Below are positions 26,428 to 36,700 of a DNA stretch of 64,000 nucleotides, piece after piece. A model generated the notes under the pieces. The model did no database searches. It was not told the origin of the DNA and worked only from the letters and a program-made list of their open reading frames with translations. This DNA comes from Flavilitoribacter nigricans DSM 23189 = NBRC 102662 (GTDB lineage: Bacteria; Bacteroidota; Bacteroidia; Chitinophagales; Saprospiraceae), in NCBI RefSeq assembly GCF_002646595.1, contig NZ_PDUD01000013.1, positions 1 through 64,000 on the forward strand. Reading direction: 5' to 3'. Positions within the stretch are counted from its first letter, which is position 1; the number at the start of each line of letters is the position of its first letter. The translations under genes and the position numbers were made by a program.

Positions 26428-27702
26428 TTACTTGGTGGCTATCTTGAAGGACGGTTTGATGGTGACCATCATCCAGACCCAGTTGCTCGTGGCATCGGTA
26501 GAACCGGCATTTTTCAGGGTCACCATGGAGTCGGAACCGAACATGTGGGAATACCCGGCCGCAACGCCCACGCCCTTGGTCACCGGAAAGCTGGTGGTGA
26601 TATCCACTTCCGTTCCCAGGTACGAGGACATTTCCTTGCCTGCTTCGTCGGCTATCGCCTCGTTAGCGGTGAAGAAATGCAACTGGATACCCGAATTGAA
26701 CTTGGATTTTTTCATGCCCCACTTCACGAACAGGTCGTTCAGTCCAACGTTGTTGACGTGATTGCCTACGTAGAAATAGTCCATCAGGCCGTTGAATTTG
26801 TGGTTGGTACCGTACAGGGGCGTAAAAGCGTTATTTTCACCGGTCGGGTTCATTTGGTTGTTGCCGGAAAGGATCTCTCCTCCCAGGGTAAAACTGTGGC
26901 CCCGGCCCACACCGTAAGTCAGATCGGCTCCGGTATAAAGTGCGTTAATCCGCGTGCCCTGCACGTTCGCCTGTTTGCCGCCCTGATAGTAAGCTGATGA
27001 ATTAATCTGAAATTTGCCGAGTTTGAACCCGAAGCGTCCGCCTAAGGTATGGCTGAAATTGGTGCCGACCGCTTCTCCATTATCGTTGAGCACCTGCACA
27101 CCGTTGTTGAGTACCAATACGCTGAGGTTGGCCTGTTTCCAGTCCTTGTGCAGCCACAGATACTGGAGCGCTTTGTAGTTTTTCACGGTATAGTCCGTCG
27201 AAAAAAGCCGGGGACTATTTTGGTTGAACGCCAACCCCAGATGACCGGAGAAAGTAGAATCCTGGAACATGAGGATTGCGGCGTCGTGACTTCTGGCCTG
27301 CTGGGCCCAACCTACCGAACCGAGGATGCGCTGGTCGTCGTAGGCAATTTCCTGCCGCCCGACCTTAAATGCGAACTTCGGACTGATATTAAACTTGGCC
27401 CAACCTTCGTGCAGGCTGGTCAGGTTGCCGTCGCCCACGACCAGTTGGGACTGATTACCCCAGACGCGTACGTCCTGCAGGCTGATCTTAACGGTAATGT
27501 TGTCGTCGGAGAACAGCCCATTGAAACGGGTCCGCTGATCCGTGAAGAATGCGGGATCCTGATCCGGTGAGGCCAGGGTCTTGAAGCCGTGGCGGTATTC
27601 GGTGCGGGGTCTGACTTCAAATTCAAATTGAAGCTGGGCGGAAACGGGGGAAAAAGTCAGTAGATATAGTAGTCCTGCGAGGAGGATCTTAAAAGGTTTC
27701 AT
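26428..27702 (-). CDS. alginate-export-family outer membrane porin
   Basis: 424 aa from the ATG at 27702, directly before the signal MKPFKILLAGLLYLLTFSPVSA; an upstream ATG at 27765 lies beyond the leader hairpin and is rejected. The mature protein is a run of amphipathic strands starting FEFEVRPRTEYRHGFKT, with RTRFNGLFSDDNITVKISLQDVRVWG, the usual start of the alginate-export porin family, and ends in VWMMVTIKPSFKIATK. Despite the family name, many Bacteroidota members are general anion or substrate porins. Between two PilJ-domain genes in the same direction; likely one unit with copy 1. Confidence 0.82.
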   Translation of the reverse strand: MKPFKILLAGLLYLLTFSPVSAQLQFEFEVRPRTEYRHGFKTLASPDQDPAFFTDQRTRFNGLFSDDNITVKISLQDVRVWGNQSQLVVGDGNLTSLHEGWAKFNISPKFAFKVGRQEIAYDDQRILGSVGWAQQARSHDAAILMFQDSTFSGHLGLAFNQNSPRLFSTDYTVKNYKALQYLWLHKDWKQANLSVLVLNNGVQVLNDNGEAVGTNFSHTLGGRFGFKLGKFQINSSAYYQGGKQANVQGTRINALYTGADLTYGVGRGHSFTLGGEILSGNNQMNPTGENNAFTPLYGTNHKFNGLMDYFYVGNHVNNVGLNDLFVKWGMKKSKFNSGIQLHFFTANEAIADEAGKEMSSYLGTEVDITTSFPVTKGVGVAAGYSHMFGSDSMVTLKNAGSTDATSNWVWMMVTIKPSFKIATK

Positions 27703-27730
27703 GATTTTATTTTTGGCACGGGAATGACCG

Positions 27731-27766
27731 GTTGACGCGGTAGCCCAGGCTACGGTGTCCGTCAAC
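27731..27766 (-). promoter_or_regulatory. nested hairpin in the porin leader
   Basis: GTTGACG/CGTCAAC encloses GTAGCC/GGCTAC with a 2-nt loop, 29 nt upstream of the porin ATG. It could be an RNA leader structure or the stop of upstream transcription. The rest of the gap (27767-28207) shows no gene. A second stem, GAGTCACGGGC/GCCCATGACTC (28153-28190), lies 17 nt past the stop of the next PilJ gene and may end its transcript. Confidence 0.45.
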
Positions 27767-28207
27767 GGATTACTCCCGCATAGTGATTTAGAAAACGGAA
27801 AAAAAGGGGGAAGGTCTTAGTGGTATTCGGTGAACGTTTGATCAATTTCAAGTACAGGAAGCGGTAGATCCAGTCTCATCCGGGAGGCGATCCAAAGCCC
27901 TGGCGCCGGTGGTTTACGCGCCCCTCCTTGCGGAAAAAGCGGCTGGGAGCATATCCTCCGGCAAAACCAGTGCTTTGAAGATCTTCCTAGTACCCGGCGG
28001 ATAGTTCCGCTTCGGGGTGTAGTATTCAACAGTATCCTTCTGGAATGCGGTTCGGTCCGCATCATCCAATGGTTACGATCTGATCCAGGCAAAGTAAACG
28101 CATTGTTAGGTGTACCTTTTCTCTAACCGTAAATGCGCTCCGCAGTTAAAGGGAGTCACGGGCTACCCGTCGGGGCTTTGCCCATGACTCACCCATCTCT
28201 GCGAATA

Positions 28208-29011
28208 CTATTGTTTTGAATTGATCGTAGCCAGGCGTTGATTATTGGTTACCTGGGTGTACATACCCGTGATATTATCCATCTTCTTCAGAATGGATTT
28301 GGTGGTAACGGCAATAACAGAAGGCATCATTTTTGAACTTTTGGCATCAAAAGTCATTCTGGAAAAGTCCCACTGGGATTCCACCTTCTTCAGGTTTTCG
28401 GAGATCTCCGGGGTGTTCAGGTCGGAGGCCAGCAGTTCCTGCATGGCATCCTCGAACTCCTGGCGGGCACCGATGAGATCCAGGTAGATATTGCTGCTGT
28501 TGGGGACATCCCAGGCGTAAGCGGTAGCCAGCAGGGCAATCTTCTGGGAAAGCATCCGCTGTCTGCCCGATACGTTGACCAGGCGGGCCGCGTCGATGTT
28601 GGAGTGCTCTTCCAGCATGACTACCACCTCGTTACATTTTTTCAGGAGATCGGTGCTTTCCTTGATCAGGCCGAAAGCCAGTTCCTTGTTGGGCTCGGAA
28701 ATAACGTTTACCCGGAAAGGCAGCCAGAGGTCTCTGACTTCGTTCAAAGTCTCTTCAATTTCAGGAGTGGGGGCGTAATCTTCTAACTCGAGTAGTTGTT
28801 CTTCAAAAAGTGCGACGGCATCATCCAGTTCCCGACGAGCGGCTTCCACTCTGATCTTAGAGCCGGTGAGCATGTAGTTTTTGGCCATCATCTGCGTTAA
28901 CATCCTTTGACGTCCGGCTTTGTTGATAGCTTCTCCAATAGTAAGTTCCTGGGCTTTGGCAGGTCCTACGATCAATAGACCCAATACCAAAGCAAACAAT
29001 GAATGTCTCAT
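28208..29011 (-). CDS. secreted PilJ-domain protein, copy 2
   Basis: 267 aa. Signal peptide ends about residue 20 (GPAKA). It is a clear paralogue of the 261-aa protein downstream: same signal-domain layout, GRQRMLTQ at 33-40, GRQRMLSQ at 149-156, shared ELDDAVALFEEQ and a SSKMMPSVIAVTTKSILKKM-like C-terminal stretch. No transmembrane or signalling domain. The duplication on both sides of the porin suggests that the three products work together in sensing or binding an anion or small molecule. The AT-rich gap upstream should hold its control region. Confidence 0.8.
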   Translation of the reverse strand: MRHSLFALVLGLLIVGPAKAQELTIGEAINKAGRQRMLTQMMAKNYMLTGSKIRVEAARRELDDAVALFEEQLLELEDYAPTPEIEETLNEVRDLWLPFRVNVISEPNKELAFGLIKESTDLLKKCNEVVVMLEEHSNIDAARLVNVSGRQRMLSQKIALLATAYAWDVPNSSNIYLDLIGARQEFEDAMQELLASDLNTPEISENLKKVESQWDFSRMTFDAKSSKMMPSVIAVTTKSILKKMDNITGMYTQVTNNQRLATINSKQ

Positions 29012-30163
29012 AATTTTGAGAATTTTGACTATGAATAATACGGTTTAGATTCCATTTCAATTTTTACCGGCATACCCCTCCCCGCCGTTTTCCGTCTCAT
29101 CGACGGAACCGGAATATTTTTAAGGAAGGCATACTCCTGCCAGGACACTTTGTGACATTGATCAGGTGTGATCCATTCCGATCACGGATAGTATCTAAAT
29201 TTGAAGTACACCTAACAAATTAAAGCGTGTAGCAGGTCGAACCTGACAAGCATTGAAATAACTCACCGGATAATTAATATTCGCTTTCGTGAACAGTTAT
29301 TACCGGTCTGAAGACAATACTTTGTCCGACTGATAAAAAATCAGCAAAATTTACCTTTTAGGATTTTAATTAGTTGTTGGTTTGATCTTAATTTGGATCT
29401 GGACTTACTTGAACTATTATTTTGTGCTATTGTTGGGACAATACATTTTAATCAGGCGATTAACAATGAAGTTCATAGTGTAAGATAGAAAAGCTTAATG
29501 TGATGATCTGTTACGGCATGATTTAAATTAGGTTGCAAAAAAATTTCAAAAAAGTTCTGAATGTTGCGCCGGAGCGATAAATAGTAGTTTTATATTTTTG
29601 TTATAAAATATTGAATATCAATTCAATAAGATTTAGTTTTTATTTCGGCAAATGTTGATAAAAAATATTAAAAAAATGTTTAATTATTTTCCGTTTGTAA
29701 ATGTTTATACTGTATCTGGACAGATATTTGAAAGATAAAATGAGTGGAATAATCTGATATAAAATTTGCTTTGGAGGGCTACGGGAAGTTATTATTTAAA
29801 AAAAATCAACAGATAGGGATGTATAATTATTGTCTCTTATAATTTTAGAGTACCTAATATTGAATAAATCGAATACCTAATAATAGTTACGGATACCTAA
29901 AGTTATATCGCTATTTGAATTTGGGGAATGCTTAGAATTGTATCTGGAAATATACTTTTTCAATTAATTTTTCTGACCATGCTAATATTTTGACGCAAAA
30001 TTGATCCGGAGCCTGACGGATTAATTGCAATTTGGTTCACACTACCAGAGTTCGAGTGTACACCAATTGTAAGCATGTCCGGGCTATTTCGGAATAGGCT
30101 ATTCGCGGTTCGTTCTGATTTTGTATCATTGCAGGCAAACGATAAACCAAGATCAAGATAAGA
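29012..30163. other. 1.15-kb AT-rich region without a gene
   Basis: From about 29220 to 30000 the sequence is visibly far richer in A/T than its neighbours and has no reading frame of note. It contains three direct TACCTAA heptamers (29851-29857, 29874-29880, 29894-29900), spaced about 20 nt, that could be a regulator site. It separates the divergent PilJ copy 2 and GH43 genes. Confidence 0.6.
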
Positions 30164-31171
30164 ATGAAATACAGCATATTCAGTCTGCTGCTCTTAATAG
30201 CGGCCTGCACATCATCCAAAGTACCGACCACTACGGAGCAATCCGGAGTCATTTTTACCAATCCTTTATTTACTTCCGGTGCGGATCCCTGGATCACCTT
30301 TGTCGAAGGGGCCTACTATTACTGTTATTCCAGAGGCGGTGCGCTCCACGTAAAAACGGCCAAAAACATCCTGGATCTGCGAACGGCCGAGGCCATGCAG
30401 ATCTGGCAGCCACCTGCCGATACCAAATATTCCAAAGAACTGTGGGCGCCCGAATTGCATAAAATTGAGGGCCGCTGGTACGTCTACTTCGCTGCGGACG
30501 ATGGCGATAATGCCAACCACCGCATGTACGTACTGGGCTCAAAGGACGGCTCCATCGGCAGCGGTTTTGAGTTTTTGGGGCAGGTGGGAGATGCATCGGA
30601 TAAGTGGGCGATAGACGGCACGGTGTTTACCCACGGCGGGAAGTCCTATTTTATGTGGTCCGGCTGGAAAGGGGACGTCAACGAAGCGCAGCACCTGTAT
30701 ATCGCGGAAATGGCCTCGCCAACGGAGATCAGTTCCGAAAGAGTACTGGTTTCCTCTCCGGACCAGGATTGGGAACAGCGGGGCTCCGGAAATGGCCTGC
30801 CGACCATTAATGAAGGTCCGCAGGTACTGAAGAAAAATGGAAGGCTCTACATCGTCTATTCGGCCAGCGGGAGCTGGTCCAATTTCTACTGTCTCGGCCT
30901 GCTCCGGCTGGACGGCGTAGATCCGATGGACCCGGCGGCCTGGACCAAACATCCCGAACCGGTATTCGAAGGCACCGATTGCGTGCTGAGCCCAGGCCAC
31001 TGCTCCTTCACCACGATCGGAGATCAGGACTGGATCGTCTACCACGTCACCGGTTTTCCCGGCGGCGGCTGGAACAGTCGCTACGTAAAAATGCAGCCCT
31101 TCTACTGGAACGAAGCGGGCCCCTTGTTCGGTAAACCGGTCGAAGATGGAGTATTGCTGGAAATTAGGTGA
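30164..31171 (+). CDS. glycoside hydrolase family 43-like lipoprotein
   Basis: 335 aa. Lipobox LLIAAC, Cys15. Five-bladed propeller pattern with the three expected acids: Asp41 (GADPWI, base), Asp151 (WAIDGTVF, pKa modulator) and Glu217 (INEGPQVLKKNG, acid). WAPELHKIEGRWYVYFAA is the conserved WAPE segment. Members cleave arabinose- or xylose-containing glycans; the lipid anchor places it at the cell surface or in the periplasm. No SusCD pair or other glycosidase is adjacent, so the exact substrate is open. Confidence 0.88.
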   Translation: MKYSIFSLLLLIAACTSSKVPTTTEQSGVIFTNPLFTSGADPWITFVEGAYYYCYSRGGALHVKTAKNILDLRTAEAMQIWQPPADTKYSKELWAPELHKIEGRWYVYFAADDGDNANHRMYVLGSKDGSIGSGFEFLGQVGDASDKWAIDGTVFTHGGKSYFMWSGWKGDVNEAQHLYIAEMASPTEISSERVLVSSPDQDWEQRGSGNGLPTINEGPQVLKKNGRLYIVYSASGSWSNFYCLGLLRLDGVDPMDPAAWTKHPEPVFEGTDCVLSPGHCSFTTIGDQDWIVYHVTGFPGGGWNSRYVKMQPFYWNEAGPLFGKPVEDGVLLEIR

Positions 31172-31211
31172 GCAACGTTAAAACGTTCGCACGTTCACAC
31201 ATTCCCAACAT

Positions 31212-32444
31212 CTACAACCGCTCCAATTTGCGGATCAGATACTTTTCCTCTAAAGCATTATTGGTCAGCTCAATGGCCTTGCGGAGGGAGGCGATCGCCC
31301 GTTCGCGGTCGCCCTGGCTGAGGTGATAATCGGCGTAGCAACCGTGGAATAGATAGGCCCGTTGTTCCAGTTGTTGCACATCGATAGCATCGAGCAGGGC
31401 CCGGGCCGCCCGGGCCTGATCCATACGCAGTTGCACAATAGCCATATTCAGCAGATTGGAATCGGAAGGGTGGAAGGTATGGAGTTGTTCGTACAGGTTG
31501 AGGATGGCGGGCCAGTTGGTGTCCGCAAAACTGCGGGCCTTCAGGTGCTCGGCGGCAATAGACGCCTCGTAGTGATAGGTAGAGAGGTCGGGGTACTCCA
31601 TGGCCCGGTTCATGGCATCATTGCCGAGCACAACGAGGGGGAAATACCAGCGGGAGCGGTCCTGGTGTTCGAGATCGACGATCTCCTTATCGGCATTGGT
31701 TTTGCTTTCCAGTCGGGCGGAATGGAAACACAGCAGGGCAAAGAGGGCATAACTACTGCCGGAGCGAAACGCTTCCCGGGTGAGCAGTAGTTTACACAGG
31801 CGCAGGGCTTCTCCGCAAAGCTCCTGATCGACCAGTTGTTCTTTTTTAGTGGAGTGAAAGCCTTCATTGAAGATCAGATAAATGACGCGCAGGACTCCGG
31901 ACAGTCTTGACTGGACCGCCGGCGCGGCCGGGAAGCTGAACTGGATCTGCTGTTCCCTGATCTTTTTGCGGGCCCGGATCAATCGCTTTTTAATGGTTTC
32001 CTCCTTGAGCAGGAGCGCGGCTGCGATCTCCTTCATCGAAAAGCCGGACACGGTTTTCAGGGCAAAGGCAATCTGCTCTTCCAGGGACAGCTCCGGGTGG
32101 CAGGCCACGAAGATCATCCGCAGTTGGTTGTCCGCTATTTCGTGTTCCAGGAACAGTTCATTCAGCTGAATGCCGGCCGATCCGGTAGTGACTTTTTCAA
32201 AACGGTTCTTTTCAGCCTTGATCTTGCGCAGCAGATCGATGGCCCGGTTTTTAGCGGCTTTCATCAGCCAGGCTTCGGGGTTTTCGGGCCGTTCGGACCG
32301 CCACTGCAAAGTGGCCTTGACGAAGGTGTCCTGCACCGCATCTTCGATGACCTCCAGATGGGAAAGTCCAAAAATATTGGTGAGCACGGCGATCATCTTT
32401 CCGTACTGGTGACGGAAAAGATGATCGACAATTTTGTGTTCCAT
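31212..32444 (-). CDS. ECF RNA polymerase sigma factor with long C-terminal extension (ECF42-like)
   Basis: 410 aa. Sigma region 2 is near residues 10-75 (LEVIEDAVQDTFVKATLQW, PEAWLMKAAKNRAIDLLRK) and region 4 near 125-180 (ISKMKEIAAAL-like turn in SGFSMKEIAAALLLKEETIKKRLIRAR). The remaining 230 residues form a helical, TPR-like tail (for example ALFALLCFHSARLE and HGCYADYHLSQGDRERAIASL). This layout, together with a DGPF/YCII gene, defines the ECF42 group, whose tail is needed for activity. Its ATG overlaps the stop of the upstream YCII gene by 1 nt (TAATG), so the two are translated together. Confidence 0.9.
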   Translation of the reverse strand: MEHKIVDHLFRHQYGKMIAVLTNIFGLSHLEVIEDAVQDTFVKATLQWRSERPENPEAWLMKAAKNRAIDLLRKIKAEKNRFEKVTTGSAGIQLNELFLEHEIADNQLRMIFVACHPELSLEEQIAFALKTVSGFSMKEIAAALLLKEETIKKRLIRARKKIREQQIQFSFPAAPAVQSRLSGVLRVIYLIFNEGFHSTKKEQLVDQELCGEALRLCKLLLTREAFRSGSSYALFALLCFHSARLESKTNADKEIVDLEHQDRSRWYFPLVVLGNDAMNRAMEYPDLSTYHYEASIAAEHLKARSFADTNWPAILNLYEQLHTFHPSDSNLLNMAIVQLRMDQARAARALLDAIDVQQLEQRAYLFHGCYADYHLSQGDRERAIASLRKAIELTNNALEEKYLIRKLERL

Positions 32445-32791
32445 TACCGGTCGAATTTCATGACCTCCCGGATCTCGACCGTCCCGTCGAGATCGTAGTC
32501 TGGAAAGTCCTGGGCGATCTCGATCACCTCTTCGAAACTGTTCGCGGAAACGATATAGTAGCCGCCCACCAGCTCCTTGCTTTCTACGAACGGACCGTCC
32601 GAGACCACCCTTTTGAGACCTGATACCCTTTTCCCCTGTGCGAGCAGGGCATTACCGCCCTTCAGAATACCCTGTTCTTCCATTTTGTTGCCCCAGGCCC
32701 ACCATTTGCCCATTCTGTCCTGGAGTTGCTGCGGAGATAGGCCCAACTCTTCGTAGTTGGCGCCGATGAAGATCATCATGAAGTCTTTCAT
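32444..32791 (-). CDS. YCII-related (DGPF domain) protein
   Basis: 115 aa from the ATG at 32791 (MKDFMMIFIGANYEELG). The DGPF signature reads SDGPFVESKELVGGYYIV, and the ferredoxin-like fold ends in DGTVEIREVMKF. DGPF proteins are the standard partners of ECF42 sigma factors and are thought to be members or targets of their regulon; their biochemical role is unknown. It is coupled to the sigma gene by TAATG. A terminal-inverted-repeat element lies just upstream. Confidence 0.9.
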   Translation of the reverse strand: MKDFMMIFIGANYEELGLSPQQLQDRMGKWWAWGNKMEEQGILKGGNALLAQGKRVSGLKRVVSDGPFVESKELVGGYYIVSANSFEEVIEIAQDFPDYDLDGTVEIREVMKFDR

Positions 32792-32905
32792 GTCTTTATT
32801 TTTTAGCTGAGAACGTTTTTGATTTTCGTAAATCGAGGTCCGCATCGGTTTTTAGGGAGAAACATTAATAGTTAATAATTTGTAGCCGGAGAGGACTGGA
32901 TTTTC

Positions 32906-33070
32906 ACCGCCAAGGCGCCAAGGCGCTAAGCTTTTTAGTGTATTTGCCAACGGCAAATACACTAACTGCGTTCTTATCCGTTAAAGTCGCAAAAAATCGA
33001 AAGACTTACTAATGCAAATTTTCTCGATAGAAGTCATTGTAAAACTTTGCGGCTTCGCGGCCTTAGCGGT
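32906..33070. repeat. 165-bp element with imperfect terminal inverted repeats (MITE-like)
   Basis: Left end ACCGCCAAGGCGCCAAGGCG and right end GCTTCGCGGCCTTAGCGGT are imperfect reverse complements. Inside lies a perfect 14-bp hairpin with a 3-nt loop (TTAGTGTATTTGCC/GGCAAATACACTAA, 32935-32965). No gene inside. It occupies the 360-nt gap between the YCII and VOC genes. Confidence 0.75.
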
Positions 33071-33151
33071 AAATTCATTCCTTATTAATTTTCATTGTTC
33101 GGCACTATCAACCGTGCGGCCCCTCAATTTATACATTGTTTCGCGCTTCGC

Positions 33152-33529
33152 TTAATTCGGCGAATGAAAAGCGACCCGGTTACCTTCCGTATCCGTAAAC
33201 TGAGCGATAAAACCGTTCGGTCCGATCGCGGTTTTGGGGACCAGAACCTTGCCGCCGGCTGCCTCTACCCGCGAAAGCGGAGCCGCGAGGTCATCGCCGC
33301 CGTTCAGGTAGATCAGTGCTCCGGATTGGGAAGGCTCGTAACCCGGCCCGCTGATCAGGGTGCCGCCGACACCGCCGCTGTTCCAGTCGGAAGGGAAAAT
33401 AGCCATTTTGTTGTCGTCTCCTTCCATGTTCATCGGTTCCAGTTGGGACTGGAATACGGCTTCGTAAAAACCTTTGGCTCTTGCGAAATCTTTAGCTGGG
33501 ATCTCAAACCAGTTGATTGCGTTTTTCAT
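33152..33529 (-). CDS. VOC family (glyoxalase/bleomycin-resistance fold) protein
   Basis: 125 aa, the normal size for one VOC module. Start MKNAINWFEIPAKDFARAKGFY and end FIAQFTDTEGNRVAFHSP are typical of the YdcJ/PhnB-like group, with Trp-Phe-Glu in the first strand and Glu in the last. VOC proteins are metal-dependent isomerases, dioxygenases or resistance proteins; the substrate is unknown. Such proteins are often regulated together with ECF42/YCII loci, and it lies next to one here. Confidence 0.88.
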   Translation of the reverse strand: MKNAINWFEIPAKDFARAKGFYEAVFQSQLEPMNMEGDDNKMAIFPSDWNSGGVGGTLISGPGYEPSQSGALIYLNGGDDLAAPLSRVEAAGGKVLVPKTAIGPNGFIAQFTDTEGNRVAFHSPN

Positions 33530-33744
33530 GGTATTGCATTTTGGTGATTAATTGAATCACCCCCATAACGAAGCTGCCGAAAGGGTAGGGGACAAAATTT
33601 TGGAAAAAAATTAGGTCCGGTTGGATAAGTAGGGAAAACGCCGCCCGGCTGGGCATTTTCAGATAGCATGTGTTGGCCCGGAAGCGGGTGCCTCCGGCTT
33701 GCAGTAGATACGGTGAAAAGAAATTTCTATCTCCGTCCGTGGGA

Positions 33745-36700
33745 TCAGGCCACCACGAATTTACCGGTGTATACCCGTTCTCCCTGCAGCCGGAAAAAAT
33801 ACAATCCCGGCGGTAGCGCAGTTCCATCGAGCTGGTGCTGCCCGCCGGAAACAGTAGCTGTGGAGAGCAGTTTACCGGTGCCGTCAAAAAGCATTAGGCG
33901 ATAGGAGCCCGACGGATCATCCCAGTCGAGCCGGGCGAGCTGGTTAAACGGATTGGGGAAAACGTGCGCATTCCGGGTATCAATGATCGGATTGCGAACG
34001 GCTACCAATTCATCCACCAGGGTAGAACGGGTTGTATTGGTCACGATCGCCGGATTGAAGTCGAAATAGATGTGGGCCGTATTGTCGACCGTAGTATTGG
34101 GCTCCAGATCGGCCCGGGCCTGTATGCGGTAGCTGACGAAGCCGTGACTCCTGACTTCATCGACCGCAGCGTGGGGCAGCTCGATATCCGAAAGCACAAA
34201 GGTCAGTCCGCCCCGGCGGTCCATACTGACGGAAACCGGGTGGCTGCTGGCTACCAGTTCGAAGGTATTCCAGTCCAGGTTAGCGTCCAGGGTATCGCGG
34301 ATCACTACGTTAAAGGCCGTATCGGTGCCCAGATTCTGGAACCAGATGGTGTAAAAAAGCGGATCGCGGATCAGACTACTGTCCCCCTGCATCGCCCCGG
34401 CGGACCTCACCAGTTTGTCGTTGGGGTCAAACGCACAGGTCACTTGCTGCTGAAGTGTATAAGCGGCAGCGCCCGTAGCTTCTGCCAGAAATTCCAGTAC
34501 CGGCAGGTCCTCGACCTCGTTTTCGACCGGAGGCATTTCCAGGGTCAGATAATATTGTACCTGTTCCAGCGGGCCGAGTTGGACATTTTCCCAAATCAGT
34601 CGCAAGTTATCCCAACTATCCGGCGGTACGCTGCTGCCCAGATAGGTAACATTTTCGTCCAGCAATACACTCACCTCCCCGGACCAGCCAAGCGTGCCGG
34701 TATTGCGGATGGTGAGAAAATAGGGCACGGCAAAACCACAGCGGGGGCGTCCACTTTGCAGGATCACTTCCGGCGCTTCGGCCAGTTCGTCCGGGCTTTC
34801 GGGAAAGTTAAAGCCCTCCTGATCGTCCGTCAGGACGCTTACCGGCAACAGGGGCAGTCCGTTGTTTAGGCTCCAGCCGGGTTCGTCTTCGTATTGTATT
34901 TCGTAGTTGCCGGGATCGACGAATGCGGTATAGGTTCCCACGGAATTGGTAAAGAGCAGGGTGCTGTCGGGCAGCAAGCGTACTTTTTTTCCCGGCAGGC
35001 CGGGTTCTCCGGCATCGTACTGCTCGTTATCATTCTGATCCCAGAAACGTAATCCGGTGATCTTTGCTTTTTCCGGTAGTGGCGTATTAATGCCCAGTTC
35101 GTTATAGACCAACAGGCCTGCCCGACGAATGCCGATCCATTTGTTGCCGACCTGATCGATGGCCAGCCCGTAGACCGGATAATCGGACCAGCCGATGGAA
35201 GGATCCGGATAGCGGGTCCATTCGTTACCGTCGTAGCGGACGATGCCGTCGGCACCGATCACCCAGACATTGCCGTTGGCATCGGGTATGATATCCAGGT
35301 GTCTCCGCAGGGGAACGTCTTTTTCAAACTCAAAAGTCAACCAGTTATCGTCGCTTCCCCGGCGCAATAGAAAGTCTCCGCTGGCAAACCAGAGAAAACC
35401 GGCCGCATCTACCGCGAGGGACGAGCCGAAACCGTTGCCTGCCGGAAAATCATCCGCCGGTATCGTGTACCATTCGTCTATACCGTCGAAATGCGTGATG
35501 CCTTCGCCGGTGGTGATCCAGATCCCGTCTTCCGTCGGAGCGATACTGCCGGTGCTGTTGCTGAGCAAACCGGAATTTTCCGTATTGTAAAAGGTCCATT
35601 CTCCATCTTTGAGCCGGCCCAGTCCCTGGCTGCGAAACGCAAACCAGCCGGTGCCGTTCTGGTCAAAGGCAATGTCGGTCACCAGGGCATCATCCAGTAC
35701 GCTCAGGAATTCCCAGCTTTCTCCCCGGTAGACGTAAATGGAAGCCGTATCGAACTCGCTGGTCGCACTGGCTGCCCAGATATTGCCGTCTGGACCCTCG
35801 GCGAGTCCCGAGATCTCAAATCCCGGTCCCTGGGTATCGGTCCATTCCTGTCCGTTGATCCGCACCACCGTAGGGCCGCTAACCACCCATTTCTGATTCT
35901 TGCGATCTACCAGAATATGGGTGATGCCGTTGTTAGGAAGCTCGGAATTATCCAGCTTATGGGTCGTGATGCCACTACCGTCGTATTCGAAAAGATCATA
36001 GGGCTCCTGGAAAAGCTGCAGGAACCAGAGGTGTCCATCGGAAGTGCTCAACAGGCTGTAGAACTGGTCTTGCTGCGGCAGGTCAAATGGAGAGAGGTCT
36101 ACGATGTCCCAGGAGGTACCGTTCCAGCCGGCCAGGGTTTGCTGATTGTATAGCCAGAGTTTTCCGTCGTCATCCTGGTGCATGGCAAAGTTGTCACCCA
36201 CCGTAAAGGTTTCCGGCAACAGCTCGTCGTAAAAGCCCCAGTTGCTACCCGTAAGGGGCCGTACCAGGCGGTAACGGCGGATCGAATTATCGTCGTAGTA
36301 TGAGACTTTCAGGATAGGCTCGTTACTGACCGGATCAAAAGCCAGGTCTTCCCGTGCGGGCCAGGATGGCGTCGGCAGGTTTTCCGTAGAACGAAAAAAG
36401 GTGAATGTTTCGGCCAGTTGGACCAGTTCATTATTGCCCTTGAACAGCCAGGGCGTTCCGTCGGGAGCAAACCGCAATAAGTGCGTTTTGGACGCGTCCA
36501 GACCCGGCACGCCCGCATCTGCTTCCCAGTTATCACCTATCTTCTTGACTACGTCGTAGCACTGGTAACAACCGGGTGAAGACTGGTGCAGGATCCATAA
36601 GGCTCCCGTAGCGGGATCGAGTTGAATATGGCCGACTTCTCCCAGTCGGGTGCCCCAGGGCAACTCCGGATAGTGCTGCCAATCGTTGCCGTCCCAGCTA

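Noticed and set aside
27817-28092. Minus-strand frame between porin and PilJ copy 2
   Set aside because: Arg/Pro-rich shadow composition and no family.
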